28,109 bases of DNA, taken from IMG/VR virus record IMGVR_UViG_3300008113_001198, positions 1-28,109 of that record. One strand, 5' to 3'. The DNA comes from a virus. Every line of letters starts with the position of its first letter. The first letter of the stretch is position 1. A model generated the notes under the pieces. That model was not told the origin of the DNA. It searched no databases and saw only the letters and a list, made by a program, of their open reading frames with translations. A program made the position numbers and the translations under genes. This document shows positions 8,148 to 16,031 of this stretch, in pieces.

Positions 8148-8753
8148 TCAGTCCTTATCCAAACACACCGTAGCCACAAGTGTGTTTGCTGTGCCTATGT
8201 AGCCCGAGGCGCGGGCTTGGCCGCCGGCACCGATGGCCTCGGCCATGTTTGATCCGAACTGCCCGGCCTGCCCGGCAAGTTGCTGCGACGCAGTCTGACC
8301 GACACCGGCCAGCGATTGCAGCGGGTTCAGACGCGCTTGGCGCTCGGTCTGGTAGCGGTTAAAAGCATTTTGAAATTCTTGCGAACCCATCTCTTGGCCG
8401 TAGCGCGTCAGCGACTTGCCCGTGCCGCCAGACAGCAGGCCGCCGCGAGCCGCCGCCGACCGCTCCAGCGCCTTCTGGCCCTCGGACAAACGAAAGCCGT
8501 AGCCCGGATCGGCTTGGAATTGCTCCATTCCAAACGGCGTGTACTCGGTTGCGAGCGGGATGAGCTTGTTGAGCGCAAGTTCGCCGGCCTCTCGGTAGGG
8601 CTTGCCAAGCTCAACTTGTCGTTCAAAAATTTCGCGCTGCACCTCGGCCGCGCGGTCTGCTGCTGCGGCTTGCGTGTCTGCTGCGCGGCTAGACGCGCGC
8701 GATCCTAAAAGCGAGCTACCAAGAATTGCTGCGGGGATCATCCATGCGGCCAT
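8148..8753 (-). CDS. DNA-transfer (ejection) protein, P22 gp7 position
   Basis: A 201-residue protein. The N-terminus is a hydrophobic Ala-rich helix (AAWMIPAAILGSSLLGSRAS), followed by an Ala/Asp/Arg coiled-coil stretch. The central part (FQADPGYGFRLSEGQKALE, then ARGGLLSGGTGKSLTRYGQE) is a strongly conserved signature of phage proteins usually annotated as DNA-transfer or injection proteins. The C-terminus ends abruptly in TLVATVCLDKD, unlike the Gly/Ala-rich tails I remember, so it may be shortened. The ribosome site AAGGAG is six bases before ATG. It precedes two large ejection-type genes with gaps of under three bases. Confidence 0.75.
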   Translation of the reverse strand: MAAWMIPAAILGSSLLGSRASSRAADTQAAAADRAAEVQREIFERQVELGKPYREAGELALNKLIPLATEYTPFGMEQFQADPGYGFRLSEGQKALERSAAARGGLLSGGTGKSLTRYGQEMGSQEFQNAFNRYQTERQARLNPLQSLAGVGQTASQQLAGQAGQFGSNMAEAIGAGGQARASGYIGTANTLVATVCLDKD

Positions 8754-8763
8754 GTTAGGCTCC

Positions 8764-9105
8764 TTATGTCACTTCGCGCCCACTGACGCGCATGTTGATG
8801 GCGCTGGCAGCACTGGCAATCGTTGAGATGAACGAGGCTGTTGGCATGATCTGCCCCACCAATTCAGGAAACGTGTAGACCTCGGCCGCCGCTAGACTTT
8901 TGGTCTTGGTGATCAAGTTTTTATCGCCAGGGGTGTCCGAACCTGTGACCAAGTTTACACTGATTGTGGCCGGGCTACCACTGACATTTGTCGCAGTGAA
9001 CTTGTCGATGATCGTGGCCGTGGCGTTGGTCGGCACGATGTACTGAGTGGTCTGGGTGTCCTCCACCAGCTTTGCAGGCACTAGGTTTCGCGCTGTGACG
9101 GTCAT
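8764..9105 (-). CDS. Small structural (tail-associated) protein
   Basis: A 113-residue soluble protein with alternating beta-strand pattern: MTVTARNLVPAKLVEDTQTT, then YIVPTNATATIIDKFTATNV. This layout (a target variable, then a strand pair about tissue of Thr/Ala residues) is common in small phage structural proteins next to fibre genes. It lies between the large fibre-like gene and the ejection cluster. AAGGA lies six bases before ATG. The function is not known; virion association is inferred from position. Confidence 0.6.
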   Translation of the reverse strand: MTVTARNLVPAKLVEDTQTTQYIVPTNATATIIDKFTATNVSGSPATISVNLVTGSDTPGDKNLITKTKSLAAAEVYTFPELVGQIMPTASFISTIASAASAINMRVSGREVT

Positions 9106-9114
9106 GTCAATTCC

Positions 9115-10704
9115 TTAAAGAACAGCCCACGACGAGCCTGACGGCACCGTAACCGTGACGCCAGAGGCCACCGAGATCGGGCCAGAGGACATCCCGTTGT
9201 TGCCGGCGGTGATCGAATAGTTGGCCGAAATCGTGGCGCTATTTTCCCACAGCCCCAGCGCCGTGATGTTGCTGCTGCCCCCAGACGCCGCAGCCCACTT
9301 GAGGCCCGTAGCCGTGGTCGAGTCGGCCGTCAGCACCTGGTTGTTCGTGCCCACGGCCAGCCGCACGTTGTCCGTGCCGTCGAACCCGATCAGGTCGCCC
9401 TTGGTGGTCAGCGGCGACAAGGCGTCAAACGCCGCCGTTTGAGTGGTCTGGCCCGTGCCGCCGTTGGCGATCGCCACCGTGCCAGTCACGTTGGCCGCAG
9501 TGCCCGTGGTGTTCTGATTGAGGGTTGGGAAATCGCCCGCGACAGCAATCGTCAGCGCGCCAGTCCCTGTCGTGGACTTTAGGATGCCAGTTGCCAGCGA
9601 ACTAGTGCCAGCCGAGTAGTCGGTGCCCGCCGTGGCCGCAGAGATCGCCGTGCCGTTGCCCTTGAGCACCCCAGTCACGCTGGTCGTGAGCGTCAGGGAC
9701 GGCGTTGTGCCGCCGCTAGAAGTGCCCGCAAACCCGTTGGCCGTCGCCACAGCCACCGAGGTCAGGTACGCTCCTGCCGGCTGCTTGCTGTTGAACGTGC
9801 TCCAGTCGGTGCTGGACAGGTAGCCGTCGGCGCTGGACGTAGCGACCGGTATACTGAGCGTAGGGGTTAACCCTCCCGTAGACGCCAGCGGGGCCGAGGC
9901 GCCAACTGAACTGACGTAGCTCAGGGCCGGCACGTCGGCAGCAACTATTGTGCGGAAAGAAGGCACGCCAGCAGAGCCGTTGGGCGCGGCCAAGAACGTA
10001 TTGGCGCTCTGGGACGCGAAGTCCGACGGCGTGACGGCCAGCGTGCCGCCCAGCGTCAGGCTGCCCGAGGTGGTCACCGTGCCGGTCAGGGTCAGTCCGC
10101 TGACCGTGCCCGTGCCACTGACCGACGTCACCGTGCCCGAACCAGTGCCCGCGCCGATGGCCGTGCGGAACGTAGGCGCATCCATCGTGGTGATGCTGTT
10201 GTCCGCGTTGATCTGGACAAACGTGATGGCGCTGGGGTTACCCAAGGTGAAGAAGTTAGCCCCCACCGTCGTGGCGCCGAGCGACGTGCGGCCCGTGGCG
10301 GCCACAAGGTTCGTGGCCCCGCCGTCCCACTGCAACCGCTCCGAATAAGCCGTGTCCCAATTCGTTTGGCTTGCAGTGGTGGGGATAGAGTAACCAGCCG
10401 TATAAGTGACCGCCAGCGTGCCGGCCGTGGTGACCGGGTTGCCGGAGACGGACAGCCCCGTGGGCACCGTCATGTTGACCGAGGTCACCGTGCCCGAGCC
10501 GCCGCCCCCACCACCACCGGAGTCTGGTATCGGCGGAGGGCCGACTTGCAGGTCGTCTAGCGACGTCTGGTTGCCGCCGTTGCCGGCAAGGTTGAACAGG
10601 TTGAGAAAAAACCGATACCACTCACGCGACACCATCCCCGTGCGCGGATCAATGATCTCGACACGGTTAGAGGGTATGTTGGTGATATTTTGCTGTTCAG
10701 GCAT
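9115..10704 (-). CDS. Large fibre-like tail protein in the P22 gp26 position
   Basis: A 529-residue protein. The N-terminal 45 residues (SNRVEIIDPRTGMVSREWYRF and the following FLNLFNLAG) look like a virion-anchoring domain. A Pro/Gly linker follows (PPPIPDSGGGGGGGSG). The rest is a Gly/Thr/Val-rich repetitive shaft with repeated GTVTSV-type motifs. Two modules are shared with other genes here: the GTVAIANGGTGQTTQ unit with the glycine-rich gene at 17193-18348, and the last 43 residues with the gene at 3754-4431. It starts inside the end of the gp10-like gene (8-base overlap), where P22 has its tail needle gene, so it may be the distal tail fibre. No needle or tailspike catalytic motif was seen. 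Confidence 0.75.
   Translation of the reverse strand: MPEQQNITNIPSNRVEIIDPRTGMVSREWYRFFLNLFNLAGNGGNQTSLDDLQVGPPPIPDSGGGGGGGSGTVTSVNMTVPTGLSVSGNPVTTAGTLAVTYTAGYSIPTTASQTNWDTAYSERLQWDGGATNLVAATGRTSLGATTVGANFFTLGNPSAITFVQINADNSITTMDAPTFRTAIGAGTGSGTVTSVSGTGTVSGLTLTGTVTTSGSLTLGGTLAVTPSDFASQSANTFLAAPNGSAGVPSFRTIVAADVPALSYVSSVGASAPLASTGGLTPTLSIPVATSSADGYLSSTDWSTFNSKQPAGAYLTSVAVATANGFAGTSSGGTTPSLTLTTSVTGVLKGNGTAISAATAGTDYSAGTSSLATGILKSTTGTGALTIAVAGDFPTLNQNTTGTAANVTGTVAIANGGTGQTTQTAAFDALSPLTTKGDLIGFDGTDNVRLAVGTNNQVLTADSTTATGLKWAAASGGSSNITALGLWENSATISANYSITAGNNGMSSGPISVASGVTVTVPSGSSWAVL
9280..9483. repeat. Fibre module shared with 18057-18260
   Basis: Encodes about 68 residues starting GTVAIANGGTGQTTQ and containing TTKGDLI and NQVLTADST. 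The copy at 18057-18260, in the glycine-rich gene, is similar along its whole length. Confidence 0.75.
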
Positions 10705-12142
10705 TGGTCGGCGACATGATCAGTTCGGCGTCCATGATAGCGAGCTTGACAGGGTCTGTGCCCGAAATCTCATACACACGGTCACGCAGCTTTAGCGTCA
10801 TGCCCAACCGCCGCCAAAAAACGCGGCGGTAGTATTCACCAATCTTGCCTACGGGCGCCCAATACTCGTTAGACCAAGTGTGGCCGCCGTCGTCCGACCA
10901 GCGCAGCATCATCTGAGGGTTGCTGCCTTGGCCGGTGTTGGTGCCGACGCCTGTTTCACAATCGACTTGCAGGCTGTGGTGCGCGGTCCTTTTGAGGGTG
11001 TTGGTGCCGGGCGGCAGTGCCCGCCACGAACGCAGCCACTTCTGGATGTCGCCGTTGTCAGCGTACTCGTTCAGGTCGAAGGCGTAGATGTTGCCGTTCT
11101 CGAAGTCGCCGACAACGATCTGGTCGTCGTAGACCGCCTGGCAGTTAGACCGATGGCGCACAAAGTTGCCGTTAGACCAGCCGGCCCGCTCGTGCCAGGC
11201 TTGGGTCGCCACGTCGTAGACCCAAGTGGTCTGGGCGCTCGGAAAAATCAGCACGTAGAAGGCGTGGCCGTCTTGCTGGTAGGTGTAGCCGATCGCGTCC
11301 GACAGGTTGCCGTACTGCTGGATTTGCCACTCAATCGCATGGGTCGAGATGCGTGTGCCGGTGTAGCCGTTGGCGCGGTAGACGATGCCTCGGCCGCGAG
11401 CGTCAGACCCCAGCCAAAACAGGCCGTTGTCGAGCTTGGCAACCGAGTACGGGGCAGCGCAGCCGATCTCGTTGAACGCGCCTTGGATGCGCTGCAACGG
11501 GAAGTCAGGCAGGCCCGCGTCGTACCAGACCTCGATCGAGTTGGTGCCGAACAGCCACGCCTCGCGGTGATCGACGATCAGCGACACCAAGCCGTCCGGG
11601 TCGCCCTCGGCGCTGGCGAAGTCGAGCGGATCGACGGACAAGCCGTCGAGCAAGGACGTCACCCACACCCGCGCGCTGTTAGGTTCGTTGAACACGAAGT
11701 AGCCGTCAAGGTAGCCCACCTTGACCGCGCCGGGGAAATCCGGGTCAGTGATCTTAGCGAACACCTCAGTGGTCGCGTTGTAGATGAAGCCGTCGGGGTT
11801 GCAGGCGATGAAAATCTGCGTGCCGTTGTCCGATATGGACACCGGGCCAGTGCCTGTCACCGTGCCCAAAGGCTTGATCTTCCAGCGAGTCGTGTCGCCG
11901 ATCACGTTGAGCCGGTAGAACGTGTCGCCTGAAACGGCGTACAGGTACTCCTTGAGCACCCACAGCCCACGGATCGGGCCGCTGCCGGCCGCAACCAGCC
12001 GGCGCAGGCCAGGGCAGCGCGACAGAAACGCCGCGCTCTTGCCGCCCTCGGGCACGATCTCGGGGTACATGTTGACCATGCGGTTGTCCGCAGCGTTGAC
12101 GCTGCGGGCGACGTAGCTGGAACCTAAGATCGGCGTTTTCAT
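10697..12142 (-). CDS. Packaged-DNA stabilization / head-tail plug protein (P22 gp10-like)
   Basis: A 481-residue protein matching the phage-stabilisation family of P22 gp10, which joins the portal-gp4 ring to the tail needle and helps hold packaged DNA. The start reads MKTPILGSSYVARSVNAADN, then RMVNMYPEIVPEGGKSAAF, a typical N-terminus; repeated beta units (GLWVLKEYLYAVSGDTFYRL; AWLFGTNSIEVWYDAG) follow the propeller-like pattern of the family. P22 gp10 is about 472 residues. The ATG at 12142 shares one base with the preceding stop (TGATG); an in-frame TTG one codon earlier is less likely. It follows the gp4-like gene, as in P22. Confidence 0.88.
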   Translation of the reverse strand: MKTPILGSSYVARSVNAADNRMVNMYPEIVPEGGKSAAFLSRCPGLRRLVAAGSGPIRGLWVLKEYLYAVSGDTFYRLNVIGDTTRWKIKPLGTVTGTGPVSISDNGTQIFIACNPDGFIYNATTEVFAKITDPDFPGAVKVGYLDGYFVFNEPNSARVWVTSLLDGLSVDPLDFASAEGDPDGLVSLIVDHREAWLFGTNSIEVWYDAGLPDFPLQRIQGAFNEIGCAAPYSVAKLDNGLFWLGSDARGRGIVYRANGYTGTRISTHAIEWQIQQYGNLSDAIGYTYQQDGHAFYVLIFPSAQTTWVYDVATQAWHERAGWSNGNFVRHRSNCQAVYDDQIVVGDFENGNIYAFDLNEYADNGDIQKWLRSWRALPPGTNTLKRTAHHSLQVDCETGVGTNTGQGSNPQMMLRWSDDGGHTWSNEYWAPVGKIGEYYRRVFWRRLGMTLKLRDRVYEISGTDPVKLAIMDAELIMSPTNA

Positions 12143-12825
12143 CAATAGTTGCCGGCGTAGATGTTGAACCGCTGCCGCGTCGCAATCAGCGAGTACGGCA
12201 TCGACATCACATCGTCAGGGTTGTTGATGCGCTTGAGGTTGCGCTTGCTGGTCATGGCAATACGCTGCACTTGAGGTGACGGCTCGACGCCAAACTCTGG
12301 CGCAAGCTCGCAAGCCAAGTTATACGTGAAGGCCCGCAGGTAGCCTGGCGGGAAAAGAATCTCAGTGACCAACTCAGCCGGCTGCGTTAGCTCTTGCACG
12401 CTGATGAAGTGCCACTCCAGCAGCCGTGTCGGGCGCGGGTAAATGTAGATGTCGAAGTTCGGGTAGGTGTTGTTGACGAACATCACCTGCGGAAAGGTCG
12501 AGGTCACGGTCTTGACCGCAATGCCGTCGTACTGCTGCTGATTAATCAGCTTGATGCCGTAAGACACGCCTGTGCCGGGGTCTTTGAAGCGCACCAAGGA
12601 GCCGCTAGGGCCAAGGGTTTCGTTGATTGAGCCAACCGGCCAGTTGACGATCTGGTCGATGGTGGCAAAGACAGACAACCGCTCGGTGTTCCACGAGTCG
12701 ATCATCTGGTTGAGCGCCATCAAGGCGTCTTGAGACACAACGGCCGACGGCGTTTCGCTCTCGGCCAGCACACCTAGCAGCCGCAACGCCCGGTTAATCT
12801 GTTCGCCTGCGGTGTAGGTCGCCAT
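12142..12825 (-). CDS. Head completion / tail accessory protein (P22 gp4-like)
   Basis: A 227-residue protein resembling the P22 gp4 family, which binds the portal ring after packaging and forms the platform for gp10. The N-terminal helices (AGEQINRALRLLGVLAESET, then ALMALNQMIDSWNTERL) and a conserved middle (FDIYIYPRPTRLLEWHF) fit the family. P22 gp4 is shorter (about 166 residues), but longer relatives are common. Its RBS (GAGGA) lies within the end of the preceding gene. No muramidase motif was identified here, though P22 gp4 itself has been reported to have such activity. Confidence 0.85.
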   Translation of the reverse strand: MATYTAGEQINRALRLLGVLAESETPSAVVSQDALMALNQMIDSWNTERLSVFATIDQIVNWPVGSINETLGPSGSLVRFKDPGTGVSYGIKLINQQQYDGIAVKTVTSTFPQVMFVNNTYPNFDIYIYPRPTRLLEWHFISVQELTQPAELVTEILFPPGYLRAFTYNLACELAPEFGVEPSPQVQRIAMTSKRNLKRINNPDDVMSMPYSLIATRQRFNIYAGNY

Positions 12826-12826
12826 G

Positions 12827-13015
12827 CTATTCCTCTTGGATTAAAACGTCCTTAATGCGCCGGCTGCGCCGCGCCACAGGCTCGGGGCTGACTTCTTCAA
12901 CTTCTGGTTCAAGATTGTACCTTGACCAACCGTTCTGGAGGTCAAGTTCAGCCTCGATGTCCATCGTAGCGACTTTGGCGCCGTGGACAGGATGGGTTAG
13001 GTAGATTGCTGCCAT
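12827..13015 (-). CDS. Small conserved phage protein, unknown function
   Basis: A 62-residue protein starting MAAIYLTHPVHGAKVATMD and ending in an acidic then basic tail (PEVEEVSPEP, then RRSRRIKD). I recall short proteins with the same THP-HG-KVA opening next to capsid genes in other phages, without an assigned role. Its last codons supply the ribosome site of the gp4-like gene two bases downstream. Its own leader has no obvious Shine-Dalgarno motif. It follows a hairpin, so it may be expressed less than the capsid genes before it. Confidence 0.65.
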   Translation of the reverse strand: MAAIYLTHPVHGAKVATMDIEAELDLQNGWSRYNLEPEVEEVSPEPVARRSRRIKDVLIQEE

Positions 13016-13021
13016 GTGTAG

Positions 13022-13050
13022 AAACGGAGCCGAGATTGTCGGCCCCGTTT
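13022..13050 (-). terminator. Hairpin after the decoration-gene cluster (possible attenuator)
   Basis: A 12-bp stem (13022-13033 with 13039-13050) and a 5-base loop. On the minus strand it has one G-U pair. No clear U-run follows on the minus side, only a short T stretch, so termination would be partial; on the plus side TTTAGTTTT follows. It separates the 13055-13468 gene from 12827-13015. Confidence 0.55.
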
Positions 13051-13054
13051 AGTT

Positions 13055-13468
13055 TTACAGTACGTGAATCACCGCAAAGTTGATCACCACGGCCTCGGAC
13101 AGCGAACCGCCCGAAAGGTTGCGTAGGGTGATCGTGCAACTTCCGGTAGCCTTGCCAGAAATCCAGCAGTTGTAGGCGCCAGCAGTAGCACCGGAAGACA
13201 CGCTCAACACCACAACGTCTTTAGCGCCGATAACGCTGTTGGTCAGCGTGAACGAGACGTTCGTGGCGTTAGCCAGAGCGGCGTTGTTCATCGTAATCTG
13301 ACCAGCGGACTTGTTCAAGGTCACGCCCGTCGATTTGTCAGTCAATTGCGTGACCGTACCACTCGCTTCTGCGGTGTAGCCCAGCTCACCACCAGACAGC
13401 ACTGAGTCAGACCCAATGATGTTCTGGTCTTCAAAAGCCACACCAATTGGTTTGGTATTGGAGGACAT
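13055..13468 (-). CDS. Capsid-associated (decoration-like) protein with Ig-like strands
   Basis: A 137-residue protein. The start at 13468 (MSSNTKPIGVAFEDQNIIG) is chosen because AGGA lies six bases before it; an upstream in-frame ATG at 13534 would run back through a terminator and into the previous gene. The first 50 residues include SGGELGYTAEASGTVTQLTD, and the rest alternates small and hydrophobic residues (SFTLTNSVIGAKDVVVLSVS) as in a beta sandwich. Its place right after coat and another decoration-like gene, with its own terminator-flanked unit, suggests an abundant capsid-surface protein. This is inference. Confidence 0.75.
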   Translation of the reverse strand: MSSNTKPIGVAFEDQNIIGSDSVLSGGELGYTAEASGTVTQLTDKSTGVTLNKSAGQITMNNAALANATNVSFTLTNSVIGAKDVVVLSVSSGATAGAYNCWISGKATGSCTITLRNLSGGSLSEAVVINFAVIHVL

Positions 13469-13480
13469 AGTGTTTCCTTT

Positions 13481-13505
13481 AAAAACAGGGGGCCGAAGCC
13501 CCCTG
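13481..13505 (-). terminator. Rho-independent terminator with UUCG tetraloop
   Basis: On the minus strand: an 8-bp G/C-rich stem (CAGGGGGC with GCCCCCTG, 13486-13505), a TTCG loop, and immediately TTTTT (13485-13481). It lies between the two decoration-like genes, so transcript beyond it is probably reduced. Confidence 0.8.
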
Positions 13506-13509
13506 GCTA

Positions 13510-13908
13510 TCACGAGATGCGGTAGCAGGTCCAAGAACCGTCGCCGGTCTTGCGGGCACGGAAGTGGCCCGAGGTAGTTTCAGTCACAACCATGTTGCCG
13601 ACCAACGTCCAGCCCGTGGCCGTAGCCACAGTCACGTCGTCAGTGCCAGCATCAATGTTGATGACGAAGAAGTCAAACGCAGCGTTCACTTTAGACGCGC
13701 TAGAAACGTCAGCCTCCAGGTCTGCCACGGTGGGCAGAGTCAGGTTGCCGGCGGTGCCGTTGAAGGTGAACAGGCCGTTTGCCAGTTGAGCAGCCGTAGC
13801 GGTAGCTGCGGCGGTCAGTGCAGTCGGGGCACCCTGAACAAACAGTTGAGCTTCGCCGACGTTGCCGTCGCCAATCTGGTAGCCACCAGCGCCATTAGGA
13901 AGAGCCAT
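13510..13908 (-). CDS. Capsid-associated (decoration-like) protein
   Basis: A 132-residue protein starting MALPNGAGGYQIGDGNVGEA, followed by Ala/Thr-rich text and a regular strand pattern (FFVINIDAGTDDVTVATATG, then a C-terminal WTCYRIS). I remember similar proteins directly behind P22-like coat genes, where they are thought to be structural, but I cannot name the family. Its ribosome site AAAGGA precedes ATG by a usual distance. Hairpins lie on both sides (13940-13953 and 13481-13505), making it a separate, tunable unit of the head operon. The GC-rich loop-sequence repeats around it are described separately. Confidence 0.72.
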   Translation of the reverse strand: MALPNGAGGYQIGDGNVGEAQLFVQGAPTALTAAATATAAQLANGLFTFNGTAGNLTLPTVADLEADVSSASKVNAAFDFFVINIDAGTDDVTVATATGWTLVGNMVVTETTSGHFRARKTGDGSWTCYRIS

Positions 13909-13922
13909 GATAAATTCCTTTC

Positions 13923-13953
13923 AAAAAAGTTACGAGAACGGGGCCGAAGCCCC
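13923..13953 (-). terminator. UUCG hairpin after the coat gene, weak terminator
   Basis: On the minus strand GGGGC-TTCG-GCCCC (13953-13940), then 11 bases, then TTTTTT (13928-13923). The distance to the T-run makes full termination doubtful; the hairpin may instead stabilise the coat mRNA 3' end. Confidence 0.6.
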
Positions 13954-13959
13954 ATTCGA

Positions 13960-15168
13960 TCAGCCCCAGAGGCGAACGCCCATCTGAGGACGAATCACGC
14001 TGTAGCCGTACAGCACGTCAATACGGCAAGGCATACGGTCGTTGTTGATGTCGTACTGACGAACAACGCGCAGGCTGATGCCATTGTGAACGGCGCGGGC
14101 GGCCATGTCCACACCTTGCGGCAGGAGCAGGTCGGCGGTAGCGAAGGTGATCGCGTCCTTGTGGTAGACCAAGTTTTGAGCGTACTGGCTAGAAGCCGCA
14201 CCCACAAACACCACGGCTTTGCTGTTCTGCGGCAGAACGTCCACAGTAGCCAGAGCATGGCTGGCCGAGTACATCGGGGCCACGGTGATGTTGCCGGCGC
14301 CAGAGCCGTTCAGGGTCACGTCAGCGGCTGCGACGAACTGGAACAGCGAACCAGTGGATTCACGGGTCTGCGGGTTCACAGCGAAGCAGTCAGCAACAGT
14401 GAACACGTCGCCGAGCTTGACGGTAGCGTTTGCACCGGCGCCGGTGATGGCGATGGTGGTGGCGCCTTCAGCGGTCACAGCAGCCGACAGCGAGCCGCCG
14501 GTAGCGGTGCGCGAGCCGGTGGTGAATTGCTTGATCGACTGAGACATGTTGACTTCTTCGTAGCCTAGCACGCCCAGACCCATCATGCCGTTCTTAAACT
14601 GCTTGCTGATGGTGTCGGTCGGGTTGAACAGGCCTTTCATGCCTTCAACCAAGCCAGCGTTGGCAGCCGGGTTGACGGTGGCGTAGCGCGGCGACATGAC
14701 CGCAGCGTTCTCGTTGAGCTTCTGCTGGGCTTGCAGCAGAACCAGCGAGGTAGCGGGCGTGGTGCCAGGCGTGCCGACGGTATTGCCGATGTACTTGTAG
14801 CTGTTTGCCACGTCGGCGTCGATGGACGAGGCCAACTGGCTAATACGAGGCTTCAAGACACGCTCTGCGAAGTCGTCCAACTGCATGGTCAGTTCGGCAG
14901 AGGTGAAGTTCACGCCGATGTGCTTCTGCGAAGAAACAGTCAGGGTGGTGAACTGCTCGTTGTCGTCCTGAACTTGCAGGGCCGCGCCGTCGGTGACCAG
15001 AGCGCGGTCAGGCAGACGGATACGCAGGGTCGAACCGATCTTGGCACCTTCAACAGCAAAGCTGTCGTCGTACTGACGGTTCACGTTACGGGTGAGCACG
15101 AGGTTGTTCTCCAGAATCTCCAGAGCCTTCCGCGTGATCATGTCAATGGTAAGAATGCTATTCGCCAT
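13960..15168 (-). CDS. Major capsid protein (P22 gp5-like coat protein)
   Basis: A 402-residue protein of the P22 coat family (HK97 fold). It starts MANSILTIDMITRKALEILE, then NNLVLTRNVNRQYDDSF and GAKIGSTLRIRLP, the conserved N-arm and E-loop region. Residues about 220-290 carry KLGDVFTVADCFAVNPQTRE, which falls in the inserted I-domain of P22 gp5. P22 gp5 is 430 residues, so the length fits. AAAGGA lies eight bases before ATG. It follows the scaffold gene as in P22 and is bounded downstream by a hairpin, as expected for the most abundant product. Assembly should need the scaffold encoded just upstream. Confidence 0.93.
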   Translation of the reverse strand: MANSILTIDMITRKALEILENNLVLTRNVNRQYDDSFAVEGAKIGSTLRIRLPDRALVTDGAALQVQDDNEQFTTLTVSSQKHIGVNFTSAELTMQLDDFAERVLKPRISQLASSIDADVANSYKYIGNTVGTPGTTPATSLVLLQAQQKLNENAAVMSPRYATVNPAANAGLVEGMKGLFNPTDTISKQFKNGMMGLGVLGYEEVNMSQSIKQFTTGSRTATGGSLSAAVTAEGATTIAITGAGANATVKLGDVFTVADCFAVNPQTRESTGSLFQFVAAADVTLNGSGAGNITVAPMYSASHALATVDVLPQNSKAVVFVGAASSQYAQNLVYHKDAITFATADLLLPQGVDMAARAVHNGISLRVVRQYDINNDRMPCRIDVLYGYSVIRPQMGVRLWG

Positions 15169-15189
15169 GATGCGAGTCCTTTCAAAGTT

Positions 15190-15981
15190 TTAGCGGTTCA
15201 TTTGCGCTTGCAGCTTCTTCATCTGCCGGGCACGTTCAGCTTCAATCCAGTCCGACGTACTCATGGCCTTCACAGAGCGAGGGTCAGTCGTATCGTAGGA
15301 CGAGCTTCCGCTGGTTCGTGCGGTAACAGGCGAAATCGGTGCTGGCGCAGACGTTGTTGGTTTTACGATGGGATTGGTGCCAAGTTTGGCCTCAATCTTT
15401 CCAATCTCACGAGCCTGCAAAAGAGGTGACAGACGGGAAATGCGATCAGCTTCCTTCGGGTTGGTTCCCAGCCAGTAGGCTAGGTCCGGCCCCATGTCGG
15501 ACGCCTTGATTGTCTCGGCCATCACGTCGGTGACTCGAAGCTGCGGGTTGTAGGCGACTTGTTCAAAGTCGTCGTACTTGGCCCTGGCTTCTTCCTCACG
15601 CTCGTGATAGGCGTCGTTAATCTCAGCCTGCTGCTTCTGGAACTCACGCTGCGCGAGCAGTTCTTCGGCTTTTCTGACCGCCAACGCTTCCGCGTAGGCA
15701 TCAGGAGACTCGAAATGCTCGATAGGCGGGACTTCTTTCGGCGCTTGCGGTTGTGCAAGTTTTGCCTGCTGCTCACGTTCCCATTTGCGTTGCTCTCGGG
15801 CAAGGCGCTTGCTGATCATCGCATCGATCTCAGCCTGGGAAAATTTCTTCTCCTCGGGCGTCTGCTCGGGTTGATTCTCAGCTACTTCCGGCGCGTTTTG
15901 TGCACTTTCCGGGGCGGCCGTCGCCTCGGGTGCTGGCGCGGATTCAACTTCCGCTAAGGCTTGTTGGACTTCTTCAGTCAT
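15190..15981 (-). CDS. Scaffolding protein (P22 gp8-like in role)
   Basis: A 263-residue acidic, highly helical protein. The first 45 residues are Glu/Ala/Pro-rich and probably disordered; residues about 48-125 form a long charged helix (KFSQAEIDAMISKRLAREQR and on); the C-terminus ends in a basic helix (DWIEAERARQMKKLQAQMNR). In P22 gp8 a basic C-terminal helix-turn-helix binds coat protein, and this tail fits that role. It lies immediately before the coat gene. P22 gp8 is 303 residues. A protease domain is not visible, so scaffold is probably released whole. Confidence 0.82.
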   Translation of the reverse strand: MTEEVQQALAEVESAPAPEATAAPESAQNAPEVAENQPEQTPEEKKFSQAEIDAMISKRLAREQRKWEREQQAKLAQPQAPKEVPPIEHFESPDAYAEALAVRKAEELLAQREFQKQQAEINDAYHEREEEARAKYDDFEQVAYNPQLRVTDVMAETIKASDMGPDLAYWLGTNPKEADRISRLSPLLQAREIGKIEAKLGTNPIVKPTTSAPAPISPVTARTSGSSSYDTTDPRSVKAMSTSDWIEAERARQMKKLQAQMNR

Positions 15982-16031
15982 TTCATGTTCCGTAGGAACC
16001 CTGGTCTACTGGGCCAGTACAGTTTTTTACA

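Noticed and set aside
10880-11932. Long plus-strand ORF of 350 codons opposite the gp10-like gene
   Set aside because: It is antisense to a well-recognised structural gene, is Val/Arg/Ala-rich as expected for a high-GC shadow frame, and has no promoter or family signature.
12143-12145. TTG start for the gp10-like protein
   Set aside because: The ATG immediately after it forms a normal TGATG overlap with the upstream gene.
13469-13534. Upstream ATG for the second decoration-like protein
   Set aside because: The extra residues run through the terminator hairpin and into the previous gene, and a good ribosome site precedes the later ATG.
16016-16030. T-run and short inverted repeats between the coiled-coil and scaffold genes as a terminator
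   Set aside because: The T-run follows only a 4-bp stem on the plus strand, and nothing transcribed from that strand is expected here.
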